Counted from the first letter of the stretch, positions 1 through 9,659 are shown. The stretch: DNA of 64,000 nt from Crassaminicella profunda (GCF_019884785.1 NZ_CP082326.1:3403355-3467354), one strand, 5' to 3'. Made by a program: numbers and translations. The notes: generated by a model from the letters alone, not told the origin.

Positions 1-107
1 AAATGAATATGTTCTCCATCTATTTGCTGCTGTTCTTCTTTTATAGTAATTTCTTGAGCTAATGCAATTGCCTCCTGTGCCCTTTGTGTGAATTTTTCAA
101 TATTCAT
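1..107 (-). CDS. clpB: ClpB disaggregase, N-terminal fragment (runs off the window)
   Basis: Thirty-five codons are visible from an ATG at 107 to the window edge. The peptide begins MNIEKFTQRAQEAIALAQE and reaches a GEHIH segment, which matches the start of the Clp N domain of ClpB/ClpC AAA+ chaperones; the MN.EKFT opening is typical of ClpB. A strong Shine-Dalgarno (AGGAGGGG) precedes the ATG. ClpB is a cytoplasmic hexameric disaggregase that works with DnaK. The operator and promoter just upstream fit a heat-shock gene under CtsR. Only the first 35 residues are seen, so ClpC or another Clp ATPase cannot be fully excluded. Confidence 0.8.
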   Translation of the reverse strand, partial: MNIEKFTQRAQEAIALAQEITIKEEQQQIDGEHIH

Positions 108-145
108 ACGATCCCCTCCTAATTTTTATATTTTCCTACTTCTAC

Positions 146-162
146 TTTGACTTTCTTTGACC
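146..162 (-). promoter_or_regulatory. CtsR heat-shock operator
   Basis: On the minus strand the sequence GGTCAAAGAAAGTCAAA is a direct heptad repeat with a 3-nt spacer and fits the CtsR consensus (A/GGTCAAA-NAN-A/GGTCAAA) in both half sites. It lies between the -10 box and the clpB start, where a bound repressor would block early transcription. Confidence 0.82.
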
Positions 163-170
163 TTAATTTC

Positions 171-199
171 ATTATAGATAAATGCTTTGAAAATAGCAA
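171..199 (-). promoter_or_regulatory. Vegetative promoter of clpB
   Basis: Minus-strand TTGCTA (-35, 194-199) and TATAAT (-10, 171-176) are separated by 17 bp, a standard SigA-type promoter. The CtsR operator starts 8 bp downstream of the -10 box. Confidence 0.75.
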
Positions 200-241
200 G
201 GGGTTTTATCCATTTTTTTACTTGTTGAATACATACTCTAT

Positions 242-296
242 AAAAAACATAAAAAATAAGAATCCCTAAGTGACTACAAAATCACAAAAGAGATTC
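242..296 (-). terminator. Terminator after the ABC-F gene
   Basis: An imperfect hairpin (GAATC...GTGA paired with TCAC...GATTC, 260-296) is followed on the minus strand by a U-rich tract (242-259). It lies about 30 bp beyond the stop codon of the ABC-F gene. Confidence 0.55.
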
Positions 297-324
297 TCAT
301 AGAATTAAATTTTATTTTGCAAAT

Positions 325-2241
325 TTAACGTCCTTTTTCTTCTTCAATTCTCTCTGCTAATTCATTTAAATATTCCCATCGCTCTATTTTTTCTTCTAAT
401 TCCTTTTCTAATGCTTCTTTTTCACTTACGCATTTTTGTAAGAGCTCAAAATCACTTCCTGCATGATTGATTTTTTCATTAATCTCATCAAGTTTTTCCT
501 CTATCTTTTCAATCATTTCATCAATCTGATCATATTCTCTTTGCTCTTTAAAGGTAAATTTAAGCTTTTTCGGTTTATTCTCTACTTTATTTTTCTTTTT
601 CTCTATATTTTTGTTGCTCTTTTCATTGTTAGAGCTTATTCGTTTTTGATCTACTGATTCTTCATATTCTGAATAGTTTCCGGTGTATTGCTTGATCATG
701 CCGTTTCCTTCAAATGCAAATATTTTATCTGTAATTTTATCTAAAAAATATCGATCATGAGAAACAACAATCACAGCACCCTGAAATTCTTCAAGATAAT
801 CTTCAAGGATTGTTAACGTTTTTATATCTAAATCATTTGTAGGCTCATCTAAAAAGATTACATTAGGAGCACTCATTAAAACCTTTAATAAATATAGTCT
901 TCTCTTTTCTCCCCCAGATAATTTCTCAATAGGAGTCCATTGAACATGAGGCGGAAATAAAAATCTCTCTAACATTTGAGAAGCAGTGATTTTCATACCT
1001 TCTCCATTAGTAATATACTCTGCTTCATTTCTTATATAATCAATAACTCTTAATGAATCCTCCATTTCGGTACTTTCTTGTGAAAAATATCCTATTTTTA
1101 CCGTCTCTCCTCTTTCAATCGTTCCATGATCCGGTTGAATTTTCTCTGCCATAATATTTAATAAAGTAGATTTTCCCATTCCATTAGGTCCTACAATCCC
1201 CACCCGATCATTTCTTAATACAATATAGGTAAAATCATCAATACACTTTTTTTCTCCATAGCTTTTATGGATATGGTTTAATTCAATAACCTTTTTCCCT
1301 AAACGTCTTGTCCCTACGGATATCTCCATTTTTTCTTCATCTGTATTTATTTTTTCTTCCTCTAACTTTTCAAACCGCTGAATTCTTGCCTTTTGTTTTG
1401 TACTTCTAGCTTTTACACCACTTTTGATCCAAGCTAATTCTTTACGATAAAGATTCTTTCTTTTCTTTTCTGCTGATACTCTTAGTTCTTCTCTTTCTGA
1501 TTTTGCTTGTAAAAAGGTGCTATAGTTTCCTGTATATTGATAAAGAGTGCCTCCATCTATTTCCAATATCCGATTGGTTACCCGATCTAAAAAATATCGA
1601 TCATGGGTAATCATAAGTAGAGCACCTTTTCTTTTATTTAAATATTCTTCTAACCATTTTATGGTTTCATTATCTATGTGATTCGTCGGTTCGTCTAAAA
1701 CTAATAAATCACAAGGACTAATCAACGCACTGGCTAATGCAATTCTTTTTCTCTGGCCTCCTGAAAGGGTTCCTACCTTCACATCAAAATCATAAATGCC
1801 TAGTTTTGTTAAAACATTTTTCGCTTCACTTTCTAGTTGCCATGCTCCTAAATCATCCATCTCTTGATTTAACTTCATAAATTTATTTTGTAAATCATTA
1901 TCATTTGGAGAATGCTTTAATTTCTCGAGTAGTTCTTCATATGCTCTTAGCACTGTCATAATAGGAGAATTTCCTTTGAATACTTGCTGAAGTATAGTTG
2001 CATCTGGATCAAAATAAGGATTCTGTGACAAATACTCAATACGAACAGTATTTCCTTTAATCACCCTACCCGTATCAGTAGTTTCTGCCCCTACGATAAT
2101 TTTTAAAAAGGTAGATTTTCCTGTTCCATTCACCCCTATTAGTCCTATTTTTTCTCCTTCATTTATTCCAAAGGATACGTCACTAAATAATATTCTTTCT
2201 CCATAGCTTTTAGAAATATTTTCAACAGACAATAGATTCAT
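325..2241 (-). CDS. ABC-F family ATPase, Uup/YfmR-like
   Basis: A soluble twin ABC ATPase of 638 residues. Walker A motifs are at 36-44 (GVNGTGKST) and 351-359 (GPNGMGKST), signatures LSGGQ at 159 and LSGGE at 441, and Walker B LDEPTN at 182 and 464. There are no membrane segments. The linker at about 240-310 is the basic helical arm that reaches the ribosomal P-site tRNA in ABC-F proteins. Residues about 535-638 form a Lys/Glu-rich coiled coil, as in the Uup/YfmR branch, which relieves stalled translation. The start has a good Shine-Dalgarno (AAGGAAGGT). A resistance-type ABC-F is less likely because of the C-terminal coiled coil. Confidence 0.88.
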   Translation of the reverse strand: MNLLSVENISKSYGERILFSDVSFGINEGEKIGLIGVNGTGKSTFLKIIVGAETTDTGRVIKGNTVRIEYLSQNPYFDPDATILQQVFKGNSPIMTVLRAYEELLEKLKHSPNDNDLQNKFMKLNQEMDDLGAWQLESEAKNVLTKLGIYDFDVKVGTLSGGQRKRIALASALISPCDLLVLDEPTNHIDNETIKWLEEYLNKRKGALLMITHDRYFLDRVTNRILEIDGGTLYQYTGNYSTFLQAKSEREELRVSAEKKRKNLYRKELAWIKSGVKARSTKQKARIQRFEKLEEEKINTDEEKMEISVGTRRLGKKVIELNHIHKSYGEKKCIDDFTYIVLRNDRVGIVGPNGMGKSTLLNIMAEKIQPDHGTIERGETVKIGYFSQESTEMEDSLRVIDYIRNEAEYITNGEGMKITASQMLERFLFPPHVQWTPIEKLSGGEKRRLYLLKVLMSAPNVIFLDEPTNDLDIKTLTILEDYLEEFQGAVIVVSHDRYFLDKITDKIFAFEGNGMIKQYTGNYSEYEESVDQKRISSNNEKSNKNIEKKKNKVENKPKKLKFTFKEQREYDQIDEMIEKIEEKLDEINEKINHAGSDFELLQKCVSEKEALEKELEEKIERWEYLNELAERIEEEKGR

Positions 2242-2301
2242 AAATTTACCTTCCTTTTGTATAATTTCTTCATTTATTATATCTTATATTTGAATATTGT
2301 C

Positions 2302-2357
2302 CAAAAAAAAAGAGCTGTCTTCCTCTAGAAGTTACTTTCTAAAGTGAGACAATCTCT
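2302..2357 (-). terminator. Terminator of the acc operon
   Basis: On the minus strand, AGAG..TGTCT pairs with AGACA.CTCT (2311-2357), followed by a run of nine U (2302-2310). It lies just beyond the accA stop. Confidence 0.75.
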
Positions 2358-2374
2358 TATTCAACCTTTTTTTA

Positions 2375-3316
2375 TCATCCAAATTTTCTTATCTTTTCAT
2401 ATCTATCCTTTAGTAAGGTATCATGGTCTAATTCCAGTAAATTAGATATTTCTTTTAATGCATATTCTTTTATTCCCTCAGCAACAAAGTCAATATCTTT
2501 ATGAGCACCACCTAATGGCTCTTCAATGATTTTATCAATTACTTTAAATGAAAGTAAATCATCAGCAGTTAATTTCATAACAGTTGCTGCCTTTTTTGCT
2601 AAACTTGCATCTTTCCAAAGAATACTTGAAAGTCCTTCTGGGGAAATCACTGAATATATACTATTTTGAAGCATACAAACCCGATCTCCTACTCCTAAAG
2701 CTAGTGCCCCTCCACTTCCACCTTCTCCAATTACTACGACCATTATTGGTGTTTTAAGTCTACTCATCTCTAGTAAATTAAGGGCAATTGCTTCTCCTTG
2801 ACCTCTCTCCTCTGCCCCTAATCCACAATAAGCACCAGGAGTATCCACAAAAGTAATAATCGGCCTTTTAAATTTTTCAGCTTGCTTCATAAGCCTTAAA
2901 GCCTTTCTATATCCTTCTGGATGAGCCATCCCAAAGTTTCTTTTGATATTTCCCTTCGTATCCTTTCCCTTTTGATGACCAATCACTGTAACAGGCATTC
3001 CTTCAAGGGTTCCAATACCACCAACAATAGCAAAGTCATCTCCATATAATCGATCTCCATGAAGTTCTATAAAATCAGGGATGATTCTTTCTATATAATC
3101 TAGTGTAGTAGGTCTTTCTTGCATTCTTGCAATTTTTACTTTCTGCCATGGTGTCAAATTTGTATATTCATCTTTTTTTATATTTTCTAATTTATTTTTT
3201 AAAATGTTGATTTCTGTATCTAAAAGGACTTCATTTTCTTTTGCAAAAATCTCTAATTCTTTTATTTTATTCTCAAGCTCTAGAATAGGCTTTTCAAATT
3301 CTAAACAATTATTCAT
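2375..3316 (-). CDS. accA: Acetyl-CoA carboxylase carboxyltransferase, alpha subunit
   Basis: AccA pairs with AccD to transfer CO2 from carboxybiotin to acetyl-CoA, giving malonyl-CoA for fatty acid synthesis. The protein shows the N-terminal helical region, [16 protein letters not shown], the [16 protein letters not shown] segment and the [15 protein letters not shown] crotonase-type core. Length (about 313 aa) is normal. The ATG at 3316 is preferred to the in-frame GTG at 3325 because AGAGGTG is then spaced 6 nt from it. The gene overlaps the end of accD by 8 nt, suggesting translational coupling. It is the last gene of the acc operon and is followed by a terminator. Confidence 0.95.
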   Translation of the reverse strand: MNNCLEFEKPILELENKIKELEIFAKENEVLLDTEINILKNKLENIKKDEYTNLTPWQKVKIARMQERPTTLDYIERIIPDFIELHGDRLYGDDFAIVGGIGTLEGMPVTVIGHQKGKDTKGNIKRNFGMAHPEGYRKALRLMKQAEKFKRPIITFVDTPGAYCGLGAEERGQGEAIALNLLEMSRLKTPIMVVVIGEGGSGGALALGVGDRVCMLQNSIYSVISPEGLSSILWKDASLAKKAATVMKLTADDLLSFKVIDKIIEEPLGGAHKDIDFVAEGIKEYALKEISNLLELDHDTLLKDRYEKIRKFG

Positions 3317-4238
3317 TTTTTTCACCTCTTACTGTGTGAATACTTAATATTTTATATAATACTTCTCTTAAATTTTTTCTATGAACAATCTTGTCTACAA
3401 ATCCTTTTTCCTTTAGAAATTCAGCCCTTTGAAATCCTTCAGGTAATCTTTGTCTTATGGTTTGCTCTATCACTCTAGGGCCTGCAAAGCCTATTAATGC
3501 TTTAGGTTCTGCTAGGATGATATCTCCAAGCATAGCAAAACTAGCCGTAACACCACCTGTAGTTGGATCTGTCAATGCTGAAATATAGAGTAGTCCTTTA
3601 TCTGATAATCTACTAAGTGCTGCTGATGTTTTTGCCATTTGCATTAAGGATAATATACCTTCCTGCATTCTTGCCCCGCCAGAAGCTGTGAAAATAATTA
3701 CGGGTAATCTTTTCTCTATAGCCTTTTCAATTGCCCTTGTTATTTTTTCTCCAACTACGCACCCCATACTTCCCATCATAAAATCTGGATTCATAACACA
3801 AAGGACAAAGGGGATTTCATTCATCTCTCCTTCACCTGTTACAACTGCATCCTTCTCTTTTGATTTTTCCTTTGCTAAATTTACTTTTTCCTTATATTCT
3901 GGAAAATTTAATGGATCATTGGCTTCTAATTCTTTATCATATTCTATAAAACTATTCTCATCTACTAATAAATGAATTCTTTCTCTCGCTCCTATTCTAA
4001 AATGCTGATCACATTTAGGACATACATACATATTATTTTTAACATCTTCTCTTAATACAAATTCATTACATCCCCTACATTTAACCCAAAGAGAATCATC
4101 TATTTTTTTCTGATTATTTTCATTACTTTTATGATTATTTAATGAAATTTCTTTTTTCCCTTTATTTTCTTCATTCTTCTTACTATCATATATATTAATG
4201 GTTCCATACTTTTTTTTACGAAACAATTCTTTTATCAT
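3309..4238 (-). CDS. accD: Acetyl-CoA carboxylase carboxyltransferase, beta subunit
   Basis: AccD, the zinc-ribbon-bearing partner of AccA. Counting from the ATG at 4238, the zinc ribbon cysteines are C54, C57, C73 and C76 (KCRGC...YVCPKC), followed by the crotonase-fold core ([35 protein letters not shown]). The 50 residues before the ribbon are Lys/Asn/Glu-rich and look like a disordered species-specific extension. The ATG is preferred over the GTG at 4247 because AAAGGTG is better spaced from it. The gap to accC is 24 bp and the end overlaps accA. Confidence 0.95.
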   Translation of the reverse strand: MIKELFRKKKYGTINIYDSKKNEENKGKKEISLNNHKSNENNQKKIDDSLWVKCRGCNEFVLREDVKNNMYVCPKCDQHFRIGARERIHLLVDENSFIEYDKELEANDPLNFPEYKEKVNLAKEKSKEKDAVVTGEGEMNEIPFVLCVMNPDFMMGSMGCVVGEKITRAIEKAIEKRLPVIIFTASGGARMQEGILSLMQMAKTSAALSRLSDKGLLYISALTDPTTGGVTASFAMLGDIILAEPKALIGFAGPRVIEQTIRQRLPEGFQRAEFLKEKGFVDKIVHRKNLREVLYKILSIHTVRGEKNE

Positions 4239-4262
4239 ATTATTCACCTTTCTACGATGAAC

Positions 4263-5606
4263 CTACTTCATCATTTCTTTTCCTATAAAAGAAGTATCAA
4301 TTTTATTTTCAATAAATCTCTCATGATTTAAAATTTCTTTATGAAAATCAGTATTCGTTTTTACTCCAATAATAATTAGCTCATCAATAGCTCTTTTCAT
4401 TCTAGCTATTGCCTCATTTCTATCTCTTCCCCATACAATAAGCTTCCCAATCATAGAATCATAAGTAGCAGGAATCTTATACCCACTATAAATATGACTA
4501 TCAATACGAACACCATTTCCTCCAGGTATAAAGTAATCTTCAATCATTCCTGGACATGGTGCAAAGTTATTATTTGGATCCTCTGCATTAATCCTGCATT
4601 CTATTGCATGTCCATTGATTTTTATACCGTCTTGGGTAAAACTTAGTTTTTCCCCAGCAGCAATTTTAATTTGTTCCTTTATTAAATCTATCCCTGTAAT
4701 GGCTTCTGTAATAGGATGTTCCACTTGAATTCTCGTATTCATTTCAATAAAGTAAAAATTATAATGCTTGTCTAATAAAAATTCTATGGTTCCTGCACTT
4801 ACATAATTTACAGCTTTTGCAGCTTTTATAGCCATTTGTCCCATTCTTTTTCTTAAATCATCATCAATCTTCGTACACGGAGCTTCCTCTAACACCTTTT
4901 GATTCCTTCTTTGCAAAGAACAATCCCGCTCCCCTAAATGAACAATATTTCCATGTTCATCTGCTAAAATTTGAAATTCAATATGTCTTGGCTCTTCAAT
5001 AAATTTTTCTATATACATATCATCATCATTAAATGCAGCAGCTGCTTCTGACTTTGCCATATTAAATTTATTGACAAAATCTTCTTCCTCATGAACAATT
5101 CTTATTCCTCTTCCACCACCACCACTTGAAGCTTTGATCATAACAGGAAATCCTATCTTTTGGGCAATGTCTAACGCCTCTAGTGAATCTTTCGTAGCAC
5201 CTTCTGAACCCGGAACAACACTTACCCCAGCTTCAATCATAGTCTTTCTAGCCTCTGATTTATTCCCCATTCTTCTAATATGCTCTTCCTTTGGTCCAAT
5301 TAACTTTATTTCATTTTCTTCACAAAGCTTAGCAAACTTTGTACTCTCTGATAAAAAACCATACCCTGGATGAATGGCTTCTGCATGAGTAATACGTGCC
5401 GCGCTAATAATATTGTTCATATTTAAATAACTCTTAGATGAAATAGCTGGTCCTATGCACACAGCCTCATCTGCCATATGTACATGCAGGGAATCTTTAT
5501 CTATCTCTGAATAAACAGCAACCGTTTGTACGCCTAATTCCTTACATCCTCGAATAATCCTTAGTGCAATTTCTCCTCTATTGGCAATCAATATTTTTTT
5601 AAACAT
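4263..5606 (-). CDS. accC: Biotin carboxylase subunit of acetyl-CoA carboxylase
   Basis: AccC carboxylates biotin on AccB using ATP and bicarbonate. The 447-residue protein has the N-terminal preATP-grasp start (FKKILIANRGEIALRIIR), HPGYGFLSE, the ATP-grasp glycine loop KASSGGGGRGIRIV at about 158-170, the EKFIEEPRHIEFQ segment, the EMNTRIQVEHPITE catalytic segment and the C-terminal biotin carboxylase domain. Length is standard. AGGAGGT sits 7 nt before the ATG and overlaps the stop region of accB, 5 bp upstream, so the two are probably translated together. Confidence 0.96.
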   Translation of the reverse strand: MFKKILIANRGEIALRIIRGCKELGVQTVAVYSEIDKDSLHVHMADEAVCIGPAISSKSYLNMNNIISAARITHAEAIHPGYGFLSESTKFAKLCEENEIKLIGPKEEHIRRMGNKSEARKTMIEAGVSVVPGSEGATKDSLEALDIAQKIGFPVMIKASSGGGGRGIRIVHEEEDFVNKFNMAKSEAAAAFNDDDMYIEKFIEEPRHIEFQILADEHGNIVHLGERDCSLQRRNQKVLEEAPCTKIDDDLRKRMGQMAIKAAKAVNYVSAGTIEFLLDKHYNFYFIEMNTRIQVEHPITEAITGIDLIKEQIKIAAGEKLSFTQDGIKINGHAIECRINAEDPNNNFAPCPGMIEDYFIPGGNGVRIDSHIYSGYKIPATYDSMIGKLIVWGRDRNEAIARMKRAIDELIIIGVKTNTDFHKEILNHERFIENKIDTSFIGKEMMK

Positions 5607-5611
5607 GATAG

Positions 5612-6055
5612 TTACCTCCTAATTTTCATTAAAGGCTGACCATATTCTACAATATCCTCATTTTCTACTAAAAGCTCTACTACTTGACCTGATTCTTCAC
5701 TTTGAATCTCATTCATGATCTTCATAGCCTCTATGATACAAATAGGTTGTCCTTTTTCTACAGTGTCTCCTACCTCAACAAAGGGTTGTGCATCAGGACT
5801 AGGTGTTGCATAAAAAACTCCTACAATAGGAGATTTCACAATATATAATTCTTCCTCTTCTACAAGTATCTCTTCCTTAATACTTTCAACAGGTTTTTCT
5901 ATTTTTATTTCATTTTTATTACTTTCATAAGATAAATCATATTCATGAACTGATTTTGTAACACTGATCTTTAAATCCTTTTCTTGAATATCTACTCTTT
6001 CTATACTTGTTTGATCTATTGTTAATAATAATTCTTTGATATCTTTTATATTCAT
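5612..6055 (-). CDS. accB: Biotin carboxyl carrier protein
   Basis: AccB carries the covalently bound biotin between AccC and AccAD. The C-terminal biotinyl domain (about residues 72-147) contains the biotinylation motif EAMKIMNE with Lys112 as acceptor and the preceding SPIVGVFY and [11 protein letters not shown] segments. The N-terminal half is a typical variable acidic linker. The 147-residue length is normal. It is the first gene of the operon, with AGGAGGA before the ATG and a FapR-type operator in its leader. Confidence 0.95.
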   Translation of the reverse strand: MNIKDIKELLLTIDQTSIERVDIQEKDLKISVTKSVHEYDLSYESNKNEIKIEKPVESIKEEILVEEEELYIVKSPIVGVFYATPSPDAQPFVEVGDTVEKGQPICIIEAMKIMNEIQSEESGQVVELLVENEDIVEYGQPLMKIRR

Positions 6056-6086
6056 CTATAAATCCTCCTGTTTCTTATAGCTAGTT

Positions 6087-6103
6087 TTAGTATCTGGTAC
6101 TAA
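6087..6103. promoter_or_regulatory. FapR-type operator in the acc leader
   Basis: Minus-strand TTAGTACCAGATACTAA is a 17-bp inverted repeat identical to the FapR consensus as I recall it. It begins about 12 bp downstream of the -10 box, so a bound FapR would block transcription of accBCDA until malonyl-CoA accumulates. FapR itself is not encoded in this window. Confidence 0.82.
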
Positions 6104-6114
6104 TATCTTGTATT

Positions 6115-6144
6115 ATTATATCATATAAAATATATTTCCATCAA
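6115..6144 (-). promoter_or_regulatory. Promoter of the accBCDA operon
   Basis: Minus-strand TTGATG (6139-6144) and TATAAT (6115-6120) with an 18-bp spacer. The FapR-type operator lies immediately downstream, and the accB Shine-Dalgarno follows. Confidence 0.65.
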
Positions 6145-6290
6145 TTAATTATCTTCTAATAGCAATTTTCTCTATATCTTTCTTATTTAAAACCCTCTAT
6201 TGGCTTATTTAAAATGAAGATTGTCAATTCCTCAAAATAAAGATTTATTTTAATCTAGTATTGATCCTTAATAAGATAAATCTTTCATAC

Positions 6291-6318
6291 AAAAAAATAA
6301 GGACGAAATCGTCCTTAT
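6291..6318 (-). terminator. Terminator after the efflux adaptor gene
   Basis: A tight hairpin (ATAAGGACGA paired with TCGTCCTTAT, 6297-6318) overlaps the stop codon of the adaptor gene and is followed on the minus strand by a U-run. The rest of the 6145-6290 gap is AT-rich with nothing recognisable. Confidence 0.8.
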
Positions 6319-7412
6319 TTTATTTCAACTACACTTCCATCTTCCAAATTTTCATGTCCCACTACAATAATCTGCTCACCTTTTTTAACACCTTCTAAAA
6401 TTTCATAAGCATCATCACTTGAAAATCCTATTTTCACTTCTCTTTTTACTGCCTTTTTATTTTCATCTACAAATACATAATATTTTTCTTTTTCTTTTAT
6501 TACAGCTTTTTTAGGTACTGCTAATGCATCTTTGTGTTGATCTAATATAATCTTAGCTGTTGCAAACATGCCTGATTTTAATTTTCTTTTTTCATTATTG
6601 ATCAAAATTTTTACAGGATATGTCTTCGTTTCTTGTTCAGGTTCTGGCCCTATGTTTGTAATTTTCCCCTCAAAGGTATCTGAAAATACCTCTACCTTTA
6701 TAATACATTTTTGTCCCTTTTTTATAAAAGGCATATCTTTTTCAGCAATCCCTACTTCTACATACATTTGATCTATATTTACAAGTTTAAATAGTTCCGT
6801 TCCAACAGAGAGCATTTGGCCCATCAGAACCTTTTTACTACTGATAATCCCAGAAATAGGTGATTTGATATTAGTATCCTCCATATTTTTCTTTGCCAAT
6901 GCTACATCATTTTCTTTCATTCCTAATGATTCTTTTTGTTTTTTATATTCCTTTTCTACTATCTCAAATTCGGATTTTGATTTTACATTATTTTCATAAA
7001 GTGCTTTTATTCTTTCATAATCATTTGTTAGATTATTATATTCTATATGAGCCATAGAAAGGTCCTTATTTTTATTTTCATATGCTAATTGATAAGTTGT
7101 ATCATCTAATTTACAAAGGGACTGCCCTTTCCTTACATTACTTCCTAAATCTCCATAAATTTCTTTTACTTTTCCATTAACTTCTGCTGTTACAACCGCT
7201 TCTTCCTTAGGCTTTAAATTTCCAGGTAACAGAATTTCATTGGTAAAATCCATGGTTCTCACAGGCTCCGCTTTTACATACACAACTTCTTCTTTTTTTA
7301 ATTCCTCTACATCCTTTCCATCTGTTTCTTTTACCTTATTTCCTCCACAGCCTACAAGTAAAAAACTATTGATAATCAATATCCATCCTACTATGAATAC
7401 TAGCTTCTTCAA
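6315..7412 (-). CDS. RND-type efflux periplasmic-adaptor lipoprotein (membrane fusion protein)
   Basis: A 365-residue HlyD/AcrA-like adaptor. It opens with a lipoprotein signal ending LLVGC (Cys22 lipidation site). A split biotinyl-lipoyl domain follows (AEVNGKVKEIYGDLGSNVRKGQSLCKLD and SPISGIISSKKVLMGQ), interrupted by a coiled-coil hairpin at about 110-180. Beta-barrel and membrane-proximal domains come next. In Gram-positives such lipid-anchored adaptors partner RND or MacB-like pumps on the outer face of the membrane. It is the last gene of a co-directional cluster with an RND pump and a two-component system, which suggests it serves that pump. Confidence 0.85.
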   Translation of the reverse strand: MKKLVFIVGWILIINSFLLVGCGGNKVKETDGKDVEELKKEEVVYVKAEPVRTMDFTNEILLPGNLKPKEEAVVTAEVNGKVKEIYGDLGSNVRKGQSLCKLDDTTYQLAYENKNKDLSMAHIEYNNLTNDYERIKALYENNVKSKSEFEIVEKEYKKQKESLGMKENDVALAKKNMEDTNIKSPISGIISSKKVLMGQMLSVGTELFKLVNIDQMYVEVGIAEKDMPFIKKGQKCIIKVEVFSDTFEGKITNIGPEPEQETKTYPVKILINNEKRKLKSGMFATAKIILDQHKDALAVPKKAVIKEKEKYYVFVDENKKAVKREVKIGFSSDDAYEILEGVKKGEQIIVVGHENLEDGSVVEIK

Positions 7413-7528
7413 TCTACTATCTCCTCTCTATTCTTTTTCTCTTTTCATAAAACGCTCACTTTTGTCATTAAAAATAGAAATTAATTTAAGTAAGCAGCCA
7501 CTCCACCTCAATCCCAAATTTACTGTTT

Positions 7529-8953
7529 TTATATTTTCAATCCTAATGTAATTATAAATATAGTTACAGCTTCTTGATCTGATGTAAGCGTCATACTTCC
7601 TCCATGTCTTTCTATAATCTTTTTCGTTATGGCAAGGCCTAATCCTGACCCATCATGGGTACCTCTACTCTTATCTCCTCTTACAAAAGAATCAAAAATA
7701 ACCTTTTTTAATTCTTCTCTTATGCCAATTCCATCGTCTGCAATAGTGAGTAGTACCTGATCTTCATCCCTATGGCATCTAATCCACAGAGTAGTTTTTG
7801 GTGGATTATATTTAATAGCATTGGATAATATATTAATCACTGCTCTTGCCATTTGCTTTTTATCAAATTCTATCAGGATAGGCATATGACTAATATCTAT
7901 ATGTAAATCAAATTGTTTCCTTTCGATTTCTGGATAATATTCACTAATCACTTGTCTCAACCACTCAGCAAAATCATAAGTTTCAAAGTTAAGTTGAAAA
8001 TTTTCATCTTCTAATTTTGAAAAGCTAAAGAAATCTTCTATCAAATTAGATACATAAAAAGATTTATTGTATATATATTTTAAATACTTTTTCTCATCCT
8101 CTTTCGTCTTTGCTTCTCCATCATAAAGTAGTTTAGAAAACCCATAAATAGAGGTAATAGGCGTCTTTAAATCATGAGATATATCTACAATCATCCGTTG
8201 CTTACTCTTAGCTATTTTCATTTTTTCCATTTCTACTGCTTCGAGTTTACTGGCCATTTTATTAAAAGCATCTCTTATTTCTCCAAACTCCCTTTGAGCA
8301 TGAAAATCTAATCTGGTACTATAATTTTGCCTTTCCATTTCTCGAATCCCTTTTCTAAAATATTTAAGAGGTGTCTTTATATATTTAGATGTAAATCGAC
8401 TATAAAAAATAAGACTTACAAAGAGAAAAAATAAAAAGACAATTAGAAAAGTTCCATAGGTTACATTTCCTATGCTGTTAATTTTTTCTGTATTGATTAA
8501 TTTGGGCGTAACTACAAAGTAAAATTTATCTCTTGGCCATTTGAATACATATAAATAGGGTTCCCCCTTCGGTCCCTCTACGGGAGAAATGTTATACCAA
8601 TAGGGATATTTTTCTCTATCAAAATGAATAGATGTTTGATCATACAAAAACCTTTCATCATACTGGTATATATTGTCTAACTTTTTTCCCTTTACATAGA
8701 TCACTTTTTTATTTTCATCTAAAATTTCAATCCAACATTCCATCATTTCAATACATTTTGTATCCATTTCTTCAAAAGGAATCTTGTAGATATCCTTTGG
8801 TTCAATATACTCCGTAGCTATATTTCTATAAATAACATTCTCTAAAATAAAATCTGTTACATAAATGGTTAAGATCAATGACACAACCATAATAAAAAAT
8901 ATAATGATATAATTTTTAAATAAAAAGCTATTGATACTTTTTTTATCCTTCAT
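7529..8953 (-). CDS. Sensor histidine kinase (HAMP, HisKA, HATPase)
   Basis: A 474-residue membrane kinase. TM1 is at about 13-35 and TM2 at about 167-190, with a roughly 130-residue extracytoplasmic sensor between them. HAMP follows at about 190-243. The phosphoacceptor is His260 in DISHDLKTP. ATP-binding boxes are N (ILSNAIKYN, about 375-383), G1 (DDGIG, 406-410) and G2 (GSGLGLAI). It overlaps the response regulator gene by 11 bp, so the two form a coupled system. Its position between the RND pump and its adaptor suggests it senses a stress or compound handled by that pump. The signal is unknown. Confidence 0.92.
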   Translation of the reverse strand: MKDKKSINSFLFKNYIIIFFIMVVSLILTIYVTDFILENVIYRNIATEYIEPKDIYKIPFEEMDTKCIEMMECWIEILDENKKVIYVKGKKLDNIYQYDERFLYDQTSIHFDREKYPYWYNISPVEGPKGEPYLYVFKWPRDKFYFVVTPKLINTEKINSIGNVTYGTFLIVFLFFLFVSLIFYSRFTSKYIKTPLKYFRKGIREMERQNYSTRLDFHAQREFGEIRDAFNKMASKLEAVEMEKMKIAKSKQRMIVDISHDLKTPITSIYGFSKLLYDGEAKTKEDEKKYLKYIYNKSFYVSNLIEDFFSFSKLEDENFQLNFETYDFAEWLRQVISEYYPEIERKQFDLHIDISHMPILIEFDKKQMARAVINILSNAIKYNPPKTTLWIRCHRDEDQVLLTIADDGIGIREELKKVIFDSFVRGDKSRGTHDGSGLGLAITKKIIERHGGSMTLTSDQEAVTIFIITLGLKI

Positions 8954-9659
8954 TTTTCACATTCCCCTCAAACCTATACCCAAGACCTCTTATGGTTTTT
9001 AAGTAATCAGGGCTTTTTGAATCATACTCGATCTTGTCTCTTAATCTACTAACATAAACCATAATAATATTGTCATCACCCATATAATCTTGTTCCCATG
9101 TAGATTCATATAATTGTTTCTTCGTAAATACTTTATTTGGATTTTTCATTAAAAATTGAAGGAGCTTATATTCTAAGGTAGTAAGTTCTACTATTCTTTC
9201 TCCCTTATAAACTTGGCAACTCTTTTCTTCTAAGCACAACTCCCCTATACAAATATTTTGTTTAGATTTTTGATTATAATTTTCATCCTTATCATATTGA
9301 TGACATCTTCTCATTAAAGCCTGCATCCGTGCAACTACTTCCAGGGGATTAAAAGGCTTAGTCATGTAATCATCGGCTCCTATTCCTAAACCATAAATCT
9401 TATCCATATCCTCATCTTTTGCTGATAAAAACATAACAGGAATGTTAGATATTTTTCTCATTTCTTTTATGAATTCAATACCATCCATTTTAGGCATCAT
9501 AATATCTAGAATAATAGCATCTACAACATTTTCTTTCATACACTTAAGTGCCATTTCTCCATCATAAGCCTTTAATCCATGAAAGCCATGGTTTTCTAAA
9601 TAAATCTTTAGTAGTTCTACAATTTCCTTCTCATCATCTACTATTAAAATATTCTTCAT
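8943..9659 (-). CDS. OmpR/PhoB-family response regulator
   Basis: The receiver domain has the acidic pocket DDE near residue 9, phosphoacceptor Asp52 (LDIMMPKMDG) and conserved Lys101 (TKPFNP). The C-terminal winged helix (LTTLEYKLLQFLMKNPNKVFTKKQL, then RGLGYRFE) binds DNA. Three in-frame ATGs lie close together; I chose the third (9659) because the G-rich AGGGGG then sits at the proper distance, and the upstream ATGs overlap that ribosome-binding site. It is translated together with the overlapping kinase and lies 64 bp downstream of the RND pump gene. Confidence 0.92.
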   Translation of the reverse strand: MKNILIVDDEKEIVELLKIYLENHGFHGLKAYDGEMALKCMKENVVDAIILDIMMPKMDGIEFIKEMRKISNIPVMFLSAKDEDMDKIYGLGIGADDYMTKPFNPLEVVARMQALMRRCHQYDKDENYNQKSKQNICIGELCLEEKSCQVYKGERIVELTTLEYKLLQFLMKNPNKVFTKKQLYESTWEQDYMGDDNIIMVYVSRLRDKIEYDSKSPDYLKTIRGLGYRFEGNVKNEG

